From an uncultured Dorea sp. (GTDB taxonomy: Bacteria; Bacillota; Clostridia; Lachnospirales; Lachnospiraceae): a stretch of DNA of 64,000 nucleotides. The DNA is taken from positions 1-64,000 of the forward strand of contig CAMSTW010000005.1 of the NCBI GenBank assembly GCA_947063855.1. The letters run 5' to 3'. Positions 51,964-59,463 of this stretch are shown piece by piece. Under the pieces are notes generated by a model, which was not told where the DNA came from, did no database searches, and worked only from the letters and a program-made list of their open reading frames with translations. The number at the start of each line of letters is the position of its first letter. The stretch's first letter is position 1. A program made the translations under genes and the position numbers.

Positions 51964-53610
51964 TTATAATCTCTCCCGCAACACCTCGACTATACACTCA
52001 TGACGCTTCCTTGTATCCTTTTTATCATAAGCAATACCAACCGCAAGAATCCGCCCCGTATATTCCGGCTTCTCACCAATCTTTCCTTCAAATCGAAGAG
52101 CATATTGACGATTTTTAATCTGCCTGATTGCTTCTTCTGCCGTATGGTTCACTTTTAGTTCAATTATGATGGCATCATCATCACGTTTATAAGGATAAAA
52201 GATATAATCAACATATCCCGTTCCCGCTTTATCCTCCCGTTCGATTCTATAATAATCACGCGCTTTAAGATAAACCAGCCTTATGACAGAAGCCAGTTCC
52301 GCTTCATTATTATACAGAAGTGCGGGACTTTCTGTATTATGGACGAATTGCAGAATATCAACCATGGTCTTAGTATCACCGTTTTTCGTCGCAAGCAGCA
52401 TCCTTCCGGATTCTCTGGTAAGCCGGTAAACATTTCCCAAAGCAGGCTCTCTCTGAATCAAATCAGCAAACTTATCCATCAGTTCTTTGTTTGGGATTGA
52501 TACATACCCGTTCTCATAATTCAGAAATCCATATACAACCATTGCTGAGAATATCTCATCCTTTGTCTTAAGTTCCATGGATGTCGCCGCATATTCCTGT
52601 ACATTTGCGGCAACCGGAATATCTGAAACCAGTAATCCTACATCCGCTTTCACCCCATCGACATTCGCACCAATATAATAAAACAGTTCATCATATGGAC
52701 CGGAACTTGTCCAGTAATTTCCCAGATTATTATTCACAAGAGCCAGAATAACAGATCTCGGATTATACACTCGTTCTCCGTTCTTTGTATGATATCCGTC
52801 ATACCATTTGCGAAGGCCTTCTCTTGTAACATTCCGTTTTTCAATATTCTGTTTCAGATATCTTCCATAGAGATCATCCACTTCACTCTCTGTAAAACCA
52901 AAAACATCTGAATATTTCTCTTCAGTAACCATCGTGTACTCGCAGAACATGTTTAGCTCCGAACCGCTGGAATACTTGGCTATCGGAAGAATCCCCGTCA
53001 TATATGCAAGTTCCACATAAGGCTGATCCTTCAGCAGAATGCTTAAGAAGCGAGTAAAAGCAGCCTTATCTTCCCTGGACGCAAAATCCTGATGGTAGAT
53101 GAAGTCCCACTCATCCAGAACAAAGATAAACTCTTCGTAATTCTCCGTTTCATAGATACTGTTCAAAGCGTCCCATACCGCGTCATCACTTTTTATCCCT
53201 GCACCAGGATATGCTCTCATCAGATCATTCATCAGCCTCTCAGTGATTCTGGATATATACTGCTGATAGGTCGTACAATCCGCCGGTGTCTCATTAAACA
53301 TAATATAGATTACATTGTGTTTATTCAAATGCTCTGCCGCACTTTTATGCCGGCCGATTCTCAGATTCCGGAAAACCTCCCTGCTGTCGTCACCCTTTCC
53401 AAAAAAGGATGCGATCATGCTTGCAGTGACCGTCTTTCCAAAACGACGGGGACGCGTAATACAAACATAACGGATATCCATACCGCTCTCTTCCTGTTCC
53501 ATTATGGGAATGAATTCCTGCAGCATGGCAGTCTTATCTATAAAATATGTTGATTTTTGAAGCTTCTTATAGACGGCGCCGGCTTTTTTACTGTTAAGAT
53601 AAACACCCAT
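51964..53610 (-). CDS. AAA-ATPase-like / PD-(D/E)XK (DUF1703-type) protein, copy 2
   Basis: 548 residues. Same architecture as 16686-18455: [20 protein letters not shown] (ATP-binding), FIFVLDEWDFIYH (Walker B) and [11 protein letters not shown] with [15 protein letters not shown] (nuclease core). Long stretches are identical to copy 1, for example [20 protein letters not shown]. It ends HECIVEVLRERL, which is probably the native C-terminus. No clear ribosome site (GAAGGGATG is weak). It has its own promoter. Function unproven. Confidence 0.88.
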   Translation of the reverse strand: MGVYLNSKKAGAVYKKLQKSTYFIDKTAMLQEFIPIMEQEESGMDIRYVCITRPRRFGKTVTASMIASFFGKGDDSREVFRNLRIGRHKSAAEHLNKHNVIYIMFNETPADCTTYQQYISRITERLMNDLMRAYPGAGIKSDDAVWDALNSIYETENYEEFIFVLDEWDFIYHQDFASREDKAAFTRFLSILLKDQPYVELAYMTGILPIAKYSSGSELNMFCEYTMVTEEKYSDVFGFTESEVDDLYGRYLKQNIEKRNVTREGLRKWYDGYHTKNGERVYNPRSVILALVNNNLGNYWTSSGPYDELFYYIGANVDGVKADVGLLVSDIPVAANVQEYAATSMELKTKDEIFSAMVVYGFLNYENGYVSIPNKELMDKFADLIQREPALGNVYRLTRESGRMLLATKNGDTKTMVDILQFVHNTESPALLYNNEAELASVIRLVYLKARDYYRIEREDKAGTGYVDYIFYPYKRDDDAIIIELKVNHTAEEAIRQIKNRQYALRFEGKIGEKPEYTGRILAVGIAYDKKDTRKRHECIVEVLRERL

Positions 53611-53659
53611 TCAATCTACACATCCCTTCTACACATAATTATTTTCAAGAACTATTACT

Positions 53660-53688
53660 ATTATATTCTCCTGCGTCTGTACATTCAA
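53660..53688 (-). promoter_or_regulatory. Promoter of the second AAA-ATPase gene
   Basis: Minus-strand TTGAAT (53683-53688), 17-base spacer, TATAAT (53660-53665), 50 bases ahead of the ATG. Confidence 0.65.
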
Positions 53689-53771
53689 GACAAAACACCA
53701 TAATCATCCATATCCAAACAGGTCCCCTTTCATACAAATCGCCGGATTCCACAGCAAACCAAAAATTATAT

Positions 53772-53800
53772 TTGATTTCTTCCAGAAATTGTCGTAAGAT
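53772..53800 (+). promoter_or_regulatory. Possible promoter of the J-domain gene
   Basis: TTGATT (53772-53777), 17-base spacer, TAAGAT (53795-53800). The -10 is only a partial match, so this is a candidate. Confidence 0.4.
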
Positions 53801-53823
53801 AATAATGCTTGTATCCATATATT

Positions 53824-53874
53824 AGGAACTGCAAAGAAATAACCTATACAAAAGAAATAACAGGTACAGTTCCT
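53824..53874 (+). repeat. Inverted repeat in the J-domain gene leader
   Basis: AGGAACTG (53824-53831) pairs with CAGTTCCT (53867-53874). The 35 bases between contain AAAGAAATAAC twice. It lies between the likely promoter and the ribosome site, so it may structure the leader mRNA. Confidence 0.45.
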
Positions 53875-53893
53875 TAAGTAACAGGAGGATATA

Positions 53894-54529
53894 ATGGAAA
53901 GTAAGAATTATTACGATATATTAGGCGTCTCGGAGAAGGCTTCCTTAGAAGACATTACCGCTGCCAAGAACGAACTGGCCAAGAAGTACCACCCGGATGT
54001 CAACTTAAAAGACGGGATCGACACGACAGAGCAGATGCAGGAGATCTTAGAGGCGTACCGCGTCCTCTCCAATCCGGACAAGCGTTCCGAGTATGACTGG
54101 GAGATCAGAAGGAAGCGTCCGGTGATGCAGACCTTCGACCTTCATAATATGGAAGAGACTCATAACGAGACCACGCCGGAGTTCGTCTCCTACTGGAAGG
54201 CGGCCAACGATCTGTACGACATCGTTAAGGACAGCGACCCCTTATTCAAGGACAGGAGCCGTGCGGATGAGCTGACACAGCTTTCCACCCAGGCGGCCGA
54301 GCATGTGCTTCTTCTAAGGAATGCTTCTATCCCCGAACGGTACTGGTATCCCGATATCATGAACTGGCTGCTCTTTACCTGGTTCCAGCACCGGAATTAT
54401 ACGATCTCCTACCTGCTGACGCTCTATGATGAATACGCTAAGGAGAACATCTCTGCGCTTGATAAGCTTAAGCTCCAGAAGAATTCCTACCAATACCAGC
54501 ACTCCATCAAAAGGCTGGTTAAGATATAA
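53894..54529 (+). CDS. J-domain (DnaJ-like) protein
   Basis: 211 residues. The first ~70 are a J domain: NYYDILGVSEKASLEDITAA, KKYHPDVNL (HPD motif that stimulates DnaK) and AYRVLSNPDKRSEYD. The remaining 140 residues are not zinc-finger or DnaJ C-terminal domains; they are helical (ETTPEFVSYWKAANDLYDIV, ILLT-type segments near YTISYLLTLYDEYAKENI) and unrecognised. It is not the housekeeping DnaJ; it probably directs DnaK to a special client. ACAGGAGGATATA precedes the ATG. The Cys-rich repeat miniprotein gene follows. Confidence 0.88.
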   Translation: MESKNYYDILGVSEKASLEDITAAKNELAKKYHPDVNLKDGIDTTEQMQEILEAYRVLSNPDKRSEYDWEIRRKRPVMQTFDLHNMEETHNETTPEFVSYWKAANDLYDIVKDSDPLFKDRSRADELTQLSTQAAEHVLLLRNASIPERYWYPDIMNWLLFTWFQHRNYTISYLLTLYDEYAKENISALDKLKLQKNSYQYQHSIKRLVKI

Positions 54530-54646
54530 TCTACTCTTGTCCGGCGGTTCGCGGACGCACAGTCGATAAATTTATTGATTTATCCTCACACATCATATCT
54601 CTCTGCATAATATGTACTGTAAACATCAAAAATGGAGGATTTCAAA

Positions 54647-54913
54647 ATGAGCGATTTAAGTGCTACGAACTGCGGATGTGGATGTGATTCCGGAAGAACT
54701 GGTGGAGAGTGTGGATGCGGATGCGGCAACGGCTTTGGCAACAACAGCTGCCTGTGGATCATCCTTCTGCTCTTCTGCTGCGGCGGATGCGGCAGTAACT
54801 TCGGCGGCGGATGCGGCAACGACAGCTGTCTGTGGATCATCCTTCTGCTCTTCTGCTGCGGCGGACTGGGCAACGGATGCGGATGCGGCGGCGGATTCGA
54901 CTGCGGATGCTAA
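54647..54913 (+). CDS. Cys/Gly-rich tandem-repeat miniprotein with hydrophobic segments
   Basis: 88 residues from ATG 54647 (GGAGG eight bases upstream). The N-terminus NCGCGCDSGRTGGECGCGCG is followed by two near-identical units, SCLWIILLLFCCGG, separated by a Gly/Asn spacer, and a Cys/Gly tail ending FDCGC. The DNA repeats with a period of about 66 bases. About 20 of 88 residues are Cys, placed both in glycine loops and at the edges of the hydrophobic stretches. Similar clostridial ORFs carry the odd database name chorion class high-cysteine protein; no function is known to me. Metal binding or a membrane or coat association are possible. Confidence 0.8.
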   Translation: MSDLSATNCGCGCDSGRTGGECGCGCGNGFGNNSCLWIILLLFCCGGCGSNFGGGCGNDSCLWIILLLFCCGGLGNGCGCGGGFDCGC

Positions 54914-54925
54914 TTATGTGAGCTG

Positions 54926-54960
54926 CCGGAATACGGGGAGTACATCTCTTCGTATTCCGG
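54926..54960 (+). terminator. Hairpin behind the Cys-rich miniprotein gene
   Basis: Perfect 10-bp stem CCGGAATACG / CGTATTCCGG with a 15-base loop, 13 bases after the stop. No T-tract follows, so it may stabilise mRNA rather than terminate. Confidence 0.5.
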
Positions 54961-54982
54961 AAGTATAAGGGGGCGGAGTATA

Positions 54983-55156
54983 TCACTCCGTCCTCTTCAT
55001 TTTGTAGATTGTCAGCACTTCCTCTTCTTCGCCGTCTCTATTGACGGCATTCTCCGTTCTTTTCTCTTCCCGCTTCTCTGCCAGCTGCTTTTTCAACATA
55101 CAGTTTTCATCAATCTCATACACCGCATTTCCGTCAATGATCAGTCTTCTGTCCAT
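54983..55156 (-). CDS. Small acidic/basic hypothetical protein (57 residues)
   Basis: Short reading frame: starts MDRRLIIDGNAVYEIDENCM, continues LKKQLAEKREEKRTENAVNR, ends EVLTIYKMKRTE. AAGGAAGG lies six bases before the ATG at 55154-55156. The composition (mixed-charge helix flanked by short strands) is protein-like. It is convergent with the Cys-rich gene and divergent from the 55290 gene. Not recognised. Confidence 0.6.
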   Translation of the reverse strand: MDRRLIIDGNAVYEIDENCMLKKQLAEKREEKRTENAVNRDGEEEEVLTIYKMKRTE

Positions 55157-55289
55157 GTTCATCCATCCTTCCTTCCTGAATTCCTTTTACCATACTAATA
55201 TATGATTCATCACACATTTAGTTTTTCCATATCTCATAAAATCCATTCTTCTGTCATATATATTTACAACGTTATTTCAGGAAGCACCT

Positions 55290-55763
55290 ATGGAACAAAA
55301 TCCCCCAAGACCCATGACCCCTTTCGACGCCGTGGTCAACCCGCCTTTTTTATATACCCTGAAACTTCTGCTCCCCTACATGCCTGCCTCCATGCAGCGC
55401 TTCCTGGGAATCTATGTTAAATTCCTCGAACTGCGCCATGCGATGGAATATTTTCAGGGCTTCGCCTCCCGCGCACAGCCAAAGGATATGCTGGACGGAC
55501 TGAAACCCTACATGAGCCCGGCAGAAAAGGAAATGATGGAACAAATGTCAGGCATGATGAATATGATGGAAATGGTTCAGAATATGCAGGCCATGTCCGA
55601 CGCTTCCTCACAGGACTCTGCCGGCTTTAATCCCATGGACATGATGAAGGGAATGCTAAGTCCCGAGCAGCAGGAGATGTTCGACATGTACAACGCCATG
55701 TTTGAAAATGAACTGAATCAGCCCGATACGGGCGATAAGAAAGGAGAATCTGACAATGAATGA
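55290..55763 (+). CDS. Hypothetical protein, Met-rich C-terminal half
   Basis: 157 residues. The N-terminal part (NPPFLYTLKLLLPYMPASMQ, ELRHAMEYFQGFASRAQPKD) is amphipathic and Pro-containing. The C-terminal half is packed with Met and acidic residues (MEQMSGMMNMMEMVQNMQAM, MKGMLSPEQQEMFDMYNAMF). AGGAAG precedes the ATG. Its last 8 bases overlap the next gene, so both are translated together. No recognised domain and no membrane helix. Confidence 0.78.
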   Translation: MEQNPPRPMTPFDAVVNPPFLYTLKLLLPYMPASMQRFLGIYVKFLELRHAMEYFQGFASRAQPKDMLDGLKPYMSPAEKEMMEQMSGMMNMMEMVQNMQAMSDASSQDSAGFNPMDMMKGMLSPEQQEMFDMYNAMFENELNQPDTGDKKGESDNE

Positions 55764-56031
55764 ATGGATGAATAACCCGGCTATGCAGAGCATCGACCCT
55801 ATGAAGATGGAACTGATCCGCACCGCGGCGGCACAGACCCAGGGAAAGAGCGGGAAAGCCCTTGCCCCGGTCATGATGGCGCTGATCACCAACGCAAACA
55901 AGAAAGGAATCCAGTTTACCCCGGACGAATTCTCTCTGGTGCTCTCCGTCCTGAAAGAAGGCAAATCCAAAGAGGAACAGGACCAGATTGAGAATATGGT
56001 CCGCATGGTCTCGGCCTACATGAAGAAATAA
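55756..56031 (+). CDS. Hypothetical protein, partner of the Met-rich gene
   Basis: 91 residues, helical: MNEWMNNPAMQSIDPMKMEL, APVMMALITNANKKGIQFTP, EFSLVLSVLKEGKSKEEQDQ, ENMVRMVSAYMKK. AAAGGAGAATC precedes the ATG inside the upstream gene. The overlapping start and shared Met-rich style suggest the two products act as a complex. Terminated by a hairpin at 56085. Not recognised. Confidence 0.78.
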   Translation: MNEWMNNPAMQSIDPMKMELIRTAAAQTQGKSGKALAPVMMALITNANKKGIQFTPDEFSLVLSVLKEGKSKEEQDQIENMVRMVSAYMKK

Positions 56032-56084
56032 ATGAACCCGCAGCCGGCTTTCAAAGATCACAGCCCGGCTTCCATTACAGAACA

Positions 56085-56113
56085 CAGCCAGTACACCAAA
56101 GATGTACTGGCTG
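56085..56113. terminator. Bidirectional terminator between convergent genes
   Basis: Perfect 11-bp stem CAGCCAGTACA / TGTACTGGCTG with a 7-base loop, lying between the stops at 56031 (+) and 56170 (-). A TTTTATTCTATTT stretch follows on the plus side after 12 bases. Confidence 0.65.
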
Positions 56114-56169
56114 CGGATCGTCTGTTTTATTCTATTTCTTCCGTACTTCGAATCTGACGCATACACACC

Positions 56170-57684
56170 CTATTCTCCGGAGGGTTCCAGCACATAATTC
56201 CTGGTTGTGACCCCGCTGGTGCGTCCCTTTCCATTGACAAGAACCGCCTTGAACAGTGTCTCGCCTTCCGGCATATCGATTGGTCCTGTATACTTCGCGG
56301 ATGACGCAGACGGCTCTTCCCCGTTCGTAGTGTAATACGCCTCATAACCGTCCGGCACCTTGATCTCAATCTGTACAGGCTGGTCATACTGTCCGGTAGA
56401 CGGCGATACCGCCGGCGCGTCCACGATCGGGAATTCTACTGTATAAGTCTTCTGTGCCACGAGAGAGGGCACCCCTTTCTTATCGACGGCTATGGCCGTG
56501 ATCACGGTCGAGCCTTCTCCGATCTGAATCGGCCCTGTATATTTTGTGCTCTGCATCGTGGCTTCCTCGCCATCATCCGTGTAGTAGATGGTGCAGCCGT
56601 CCCCGGCAGACAGAGACAATTCCTGTACGTCCTCAAAGGCCGCGCCGTCGTCCAGACTGAACTGGGGCACATCTATGATGTATCCCGCAAGCGCCTCGGC
56701 CACATTGCCCGCCACATCCTCCAGAAGAAACGGGATCTCATCCTTCTGATCCGTATCCATGTAGAACTCCACATATGCCTTAAACAGCTCCGGATTCTTC
56801 GGCTGCTTCTTCACCGCTTCCTGGAAAATAGATTCCGCCCAGTCCAGATCGCCCTTGGCAATATACACCTTCGACAATCCCTCATACGCGTCCGCTTTCG
56901 TCTCGTCCTTTCTGACCGCCCGTTCGAAGCAGTCGATTGCTTCGTTATATTCTCCGGCCGCCAGCGCCTTATTCCCTCTGCCTACAATCCCTTTATAGGA
57001 ATTCAGATACAGATAGAATCCGGCCGCGGCGGCTGCGGCAATCAGAATCAGTACCACAAACACACATCCCATCCGCTTGCGGCGCAAGGCCTTTTTCCGT
57101 TCTGCCTGTCTGCGCTTCTTCTCGCGTTCAGACATATTCCCAGTGGCATTCCCTCTCTGGGGACCTGTATTTCTTCGATTGGTATTTCCCGTATTGCGGC
57201 CTGTCCCGCCTCTCATATCACGGCTGGTTCCCCGGCCTGTCCCGCCTCTTACATCCCGGCTGGTACTCCGGTTTCCCCCGCCTCTTACATCCCGGCTGGT
57301 ACTTCGGCCTCCTCCGTCCCTTAAGTCCCGGCTGGTACTCCGTCCCCCTCCGTCCCTTAAGTCCCGGCTGGTACTTCTGACCGTTCCGGTCCGCATATCG
57401 CGCCCGGTTAAGCGGCCCGCTCCATTTCCCATGTCGCGCACAGTACCGCGCCCGCCGCCTGTCATGCTGCGGGTGCTTCGGCTCATCCCGCCGCCCGTAT
57501 TCCTTCCGGAATCATATTCCAGATAATCGTCATAACCTTCATCACCATTGATGGAACCTCTGATCTGCTCAGTAAGCATGTCCTCCAGAGGATTATAGTC
57601 GGGAACAATGCGGATCTCCCTGCCGCATCCTTCACAATATAACATTCCCTCTGGTATCTCACGCCCGCAATACCTACATTTCAT
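56170..57684 (-). CDS. Zinc-ribbon / Arg-Gly repeat / TPR / CHB_HEX multidomain membrane protein
   Basis: 504 residues. Zinc ribbon at 1-21 (CRYCGREI and YCEGCGREI). Then a low-complexity region, residues ~68-165, of 12-residue units such as RSTSRDLRDGGG. A basic stretch, one membrane helix (~206-226, CVFVVLILIAAAAAAGFYLY) and TPR-like repeats follow (AAGEYNEAIDCFERAVRKDE, KGDLDWAESIFQEAVKKQPK). Last are two beta domains like the chitobiase C-terminal fold (IYYTDDGEEATMQSTKYTGP and AYYTTNGEEPSASSAKYTGP). TPR and beta domains would be extracellular, repeat and zinc ribbon cytosolic. AGGAGG precedes the ATG. The function is unknown; a cell-surface scaffold is my guess. Confidence 0.8.
   Translation of the reverse strand: MKCRYCGREIPEGMLYCEGCGREIRIVPDYNPLEDMLTEQIRGSINGDEGYDDYLEYDSGRNTGGGMSRSTRSMTGGGRGTVRDMGNGAGRLTGRDMRTGTVRSTSRDLRDGGGRSTSRDLRDGGGRSTSRDVRGGGNRSTSRDVRGGTGRGTSRDMRGGTGRNTGNTNRRNTGPQRGNATGNMSEREKKRRQAERKKALRRKRMGCVFVVLILIAAAAAAGFYLYLNSYKGIVGRGNKALAAGEYNEAIDCFERAVRKDETKADAYEGLSKVYIAKGDLDWAESIFQEAVKKQPKNPELFKAYVEFYMDTDQKDEIPFLLEDVAGNVAEALAGYIIDVPQFSLDDGAAFEDVQELSLSAGDGCTIYYTDDGEEATMQSTKYTGPIQIGEGSTVITAIAVDKKGVPSLVAQKTYTVEFPIVDAPAVSPSTGQYDQPVQIEIKVPDGYEAYYTTNGEEPSASSAKYTGPIDMPEGETLFKAVLVNGKGRTSGVTTRNYVLEPSGE
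57190..57483 (-). repeat. 36-bp tandem repeats inside the zinc-ribbon/TPR gene
   Basis: Coding tandem repeats with a 36-base period; two adjacent copies are nearly identical (encoding RSTSRDLRDGGG), the flanking ones degrade. Slippage-prone, so copy number may vary between strains. Confidence 0.75.
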
Positions 57685-57758
57685 CTTAAGAGAACCTCCT
57701 ACCTACTGCTTCTGCAGATACTCCCCTGTCAAACTGCCCTAAAACATACGGCCGCAAA

Positions 57759-59429
57759 TCAGAACAATCCTGTAATCTTTCCATCCTCTGATACGTCGAT
57801 TCCATTCGCCGCAGGCACCTTGGGAAGCCCCGGCATCGTCATGATCGCGCCCGTCAGGGCAACGACGAATCCTGCTCCGGCGCTGACATACACCTCGCGG
57901 ATATGGATGTCAAAATCAGAAGGCCGCCCAAGCTTCTTCGCATCATCCGACAGCGAATACTGATTCTTCGCCATGCAGACCGGAAGCTCTCCAAATCCCA
58001 TGGACTCTATCTTAGCCAGCTGCTTCTTCGCCGCAGGCTCATATACGACTCCTCTCGCCCCGTAGATCTCCTTTGAGATGGTCTCAATCTTCTTCTCCAG
58101 GGACAGTCCGTCCTCATACAACGTATGGAAATGACTCTCCTTATCCGCAAGGGTAGCAAGAACCTTATCCGCAAGGGCGATTCCGCCTTCGCCGCCCTTC
58201 TCCCATACCTCCGAGAGTGCGAATTCACATCCCTTTTCCTCACAGAATCTGCGGATATAGTCATTCTCGGCCTTGGTGTCTGTCACAAAGGAATTCAGGG
58301 TCACGACCACCGGAACGTCGTATTTCTGGATATTCTCAATATGCTTCTCAAGATTCACGATTCCCTTTTTAAGAGCTTCCAGATTCTCCACGGAGAGCTC
58401 GTCTTTTGCAACGCCGCCGTTGTATTTCAGCGCGCGGACCGTCGCCACCAGCACCACGGCGTCCGGCTTGAAGCCTGCCTTGCGGCACTTGATATCCAGG
58501 AACTTCTCCGCTCCTAAGTCCGCGCCGAACCCGGCCTCTGTCACCGTGATATCAGCAAGCTTCAACGCCATCCTTGTCGCCCTGACGCTGTTGCATCCAT
58601 GTGCGATATTGGCAAATGGTCCTCCATGTACCAGCGCCGGCGTATGCTCTAACGTCTGTATCAGATTCGGTTTGATGGCGTCCTTAAGAAGCGCCGTCAT
58701 GGCGCCTGTGGCGTGAAGGTCGTCCGCCGTTACCGGATCCCCGCTGAAATTGTACGCCACGATGATCCTGCCAAGCCGCTCCTTGAGATCTCTGATGTCT
58801 TCCGCCAGACAGAGGATTGCCATAATCTCGGATGCAACCGTGATGACGAAGTGATCCTCCCGCACCATCCCGTCCATTTTATTGCCCAGACCAACCACGA
58901 TATTACGAAGGTTCCGGTCGTTCATATCCAGGCAGCGTTTCCATACCACCTGCCTTGGATCGATTCCAAGCGTGTTCCCCTGCTGGATATGATTGTCAAG
59001 CATAGCCGCAAGCAGATTATTCGCGGATGTGATCGCATGGAAATCCCCCGTAAAATGAAGGTTCAGATCCTCCATCGGAACCACCTGGGCATAGCCGCCT
59101 CCGGCCGCTCCTCCCTTGATACCAAAACACGGCCCAAGAGACGGCTCCCTGAGAGCTATGATCGCCTTCTTGTCAAGCTTCGCAAGCGCCTGTCCAAGCC
59201 CCACGGTTGTCGTCGTCTTTCCCTCTCCTGCCGGCGTTGGATTGATAGCGGTCACCAGAACAAGCTTCCCGTCCGGTCTGTCCTTGATCCTCTCCCATAC
59301 GTCGTCTGACAGCTTCGCCTTATACTTCCCATAGAACTCCAGCTCTTCCTCACCAATCCCCACTGTTGCGGCCACATCCTTAATGTGAGCCATCTGCGCT
59401 TCCTGTGCAATCTGAATATCTGTCTTCAT
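57759..59429 (-). CDS. fhs: Formate--tetrahydrofolate ligase
   Basis: 556 residues, full length. ATP loop [18 protein letters not shown] (near residue 65), [34 protein letters not shown] and C-terminal [16 protein letters not shown]. It makes 10-formyl-THF from formate and ATP, feeding purine synthesis or the methyl branch of the Wood-Ljungdahl pathway. It lies 34 bases after ftsK, with no leader or riboswitch. Confidence 0.97.
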   Translation of the reverse strand: MKTDIQIAQEAQMAHIKDVAATVGIGEEELEFYGKYKAKLSDDVWERIKDRPDGKLVLVTAINPTPAGEGKTTTTVGLGQALAKLDKKAIIALREPSLGPCFGIKGGAAGGGYAQVVPMEDLNLHFTGDFHAITSANNLLAAMLDNHIQQGNTLGIDPRQVVWKRCLDMNDRNLRNIVVGLGNKMDGMVREDHFVITVASEIMAILCLAEDIRDLKERLGRIIVAYNFSGDPVTADDLHATGAMTALLKDAIKPNLIQTLEHTPALVHGGPFANIAHGCNSVRATRMALKLADITVTEAGFGADLGAEKFLDIKCRKAGFKPDAVVLVATVRALKYNGGVAKDELSVENLEALKKGIVNLEKHIENIQKYDVPVVVTLNSFVTDTKAENDYIRRFCEEKGCEFALSEVWEKGGEGGIALADKVLATLADKESHFHTLYEDGLSLEKKIETISKEIYGARGVVYEPAAKKQLAKIESMGFGELPVCMAKNQYSLSDDAKKLGRPSDFDIHIREVYVSAGAGFVVALTGAIMTMPGLPKVPAANGIDVSEDGKITGLF

Positions 59430-59463
59430 CTGCTCCTTCTCCCTTCTTCCATACCTTGTATCC

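Noticed and set aside
57190-57483. 36-bp repeats that could be taken for a CRISPR array
   Set aside because: They are in-frame coding repeats without unique spacers, and no cas genes are near.
59430-59463. Tetrahydrofolate riboswitch ahead of fhs
   Set aside because: Only 34 bases separate ftsK and fhs, too short for the aptamer.
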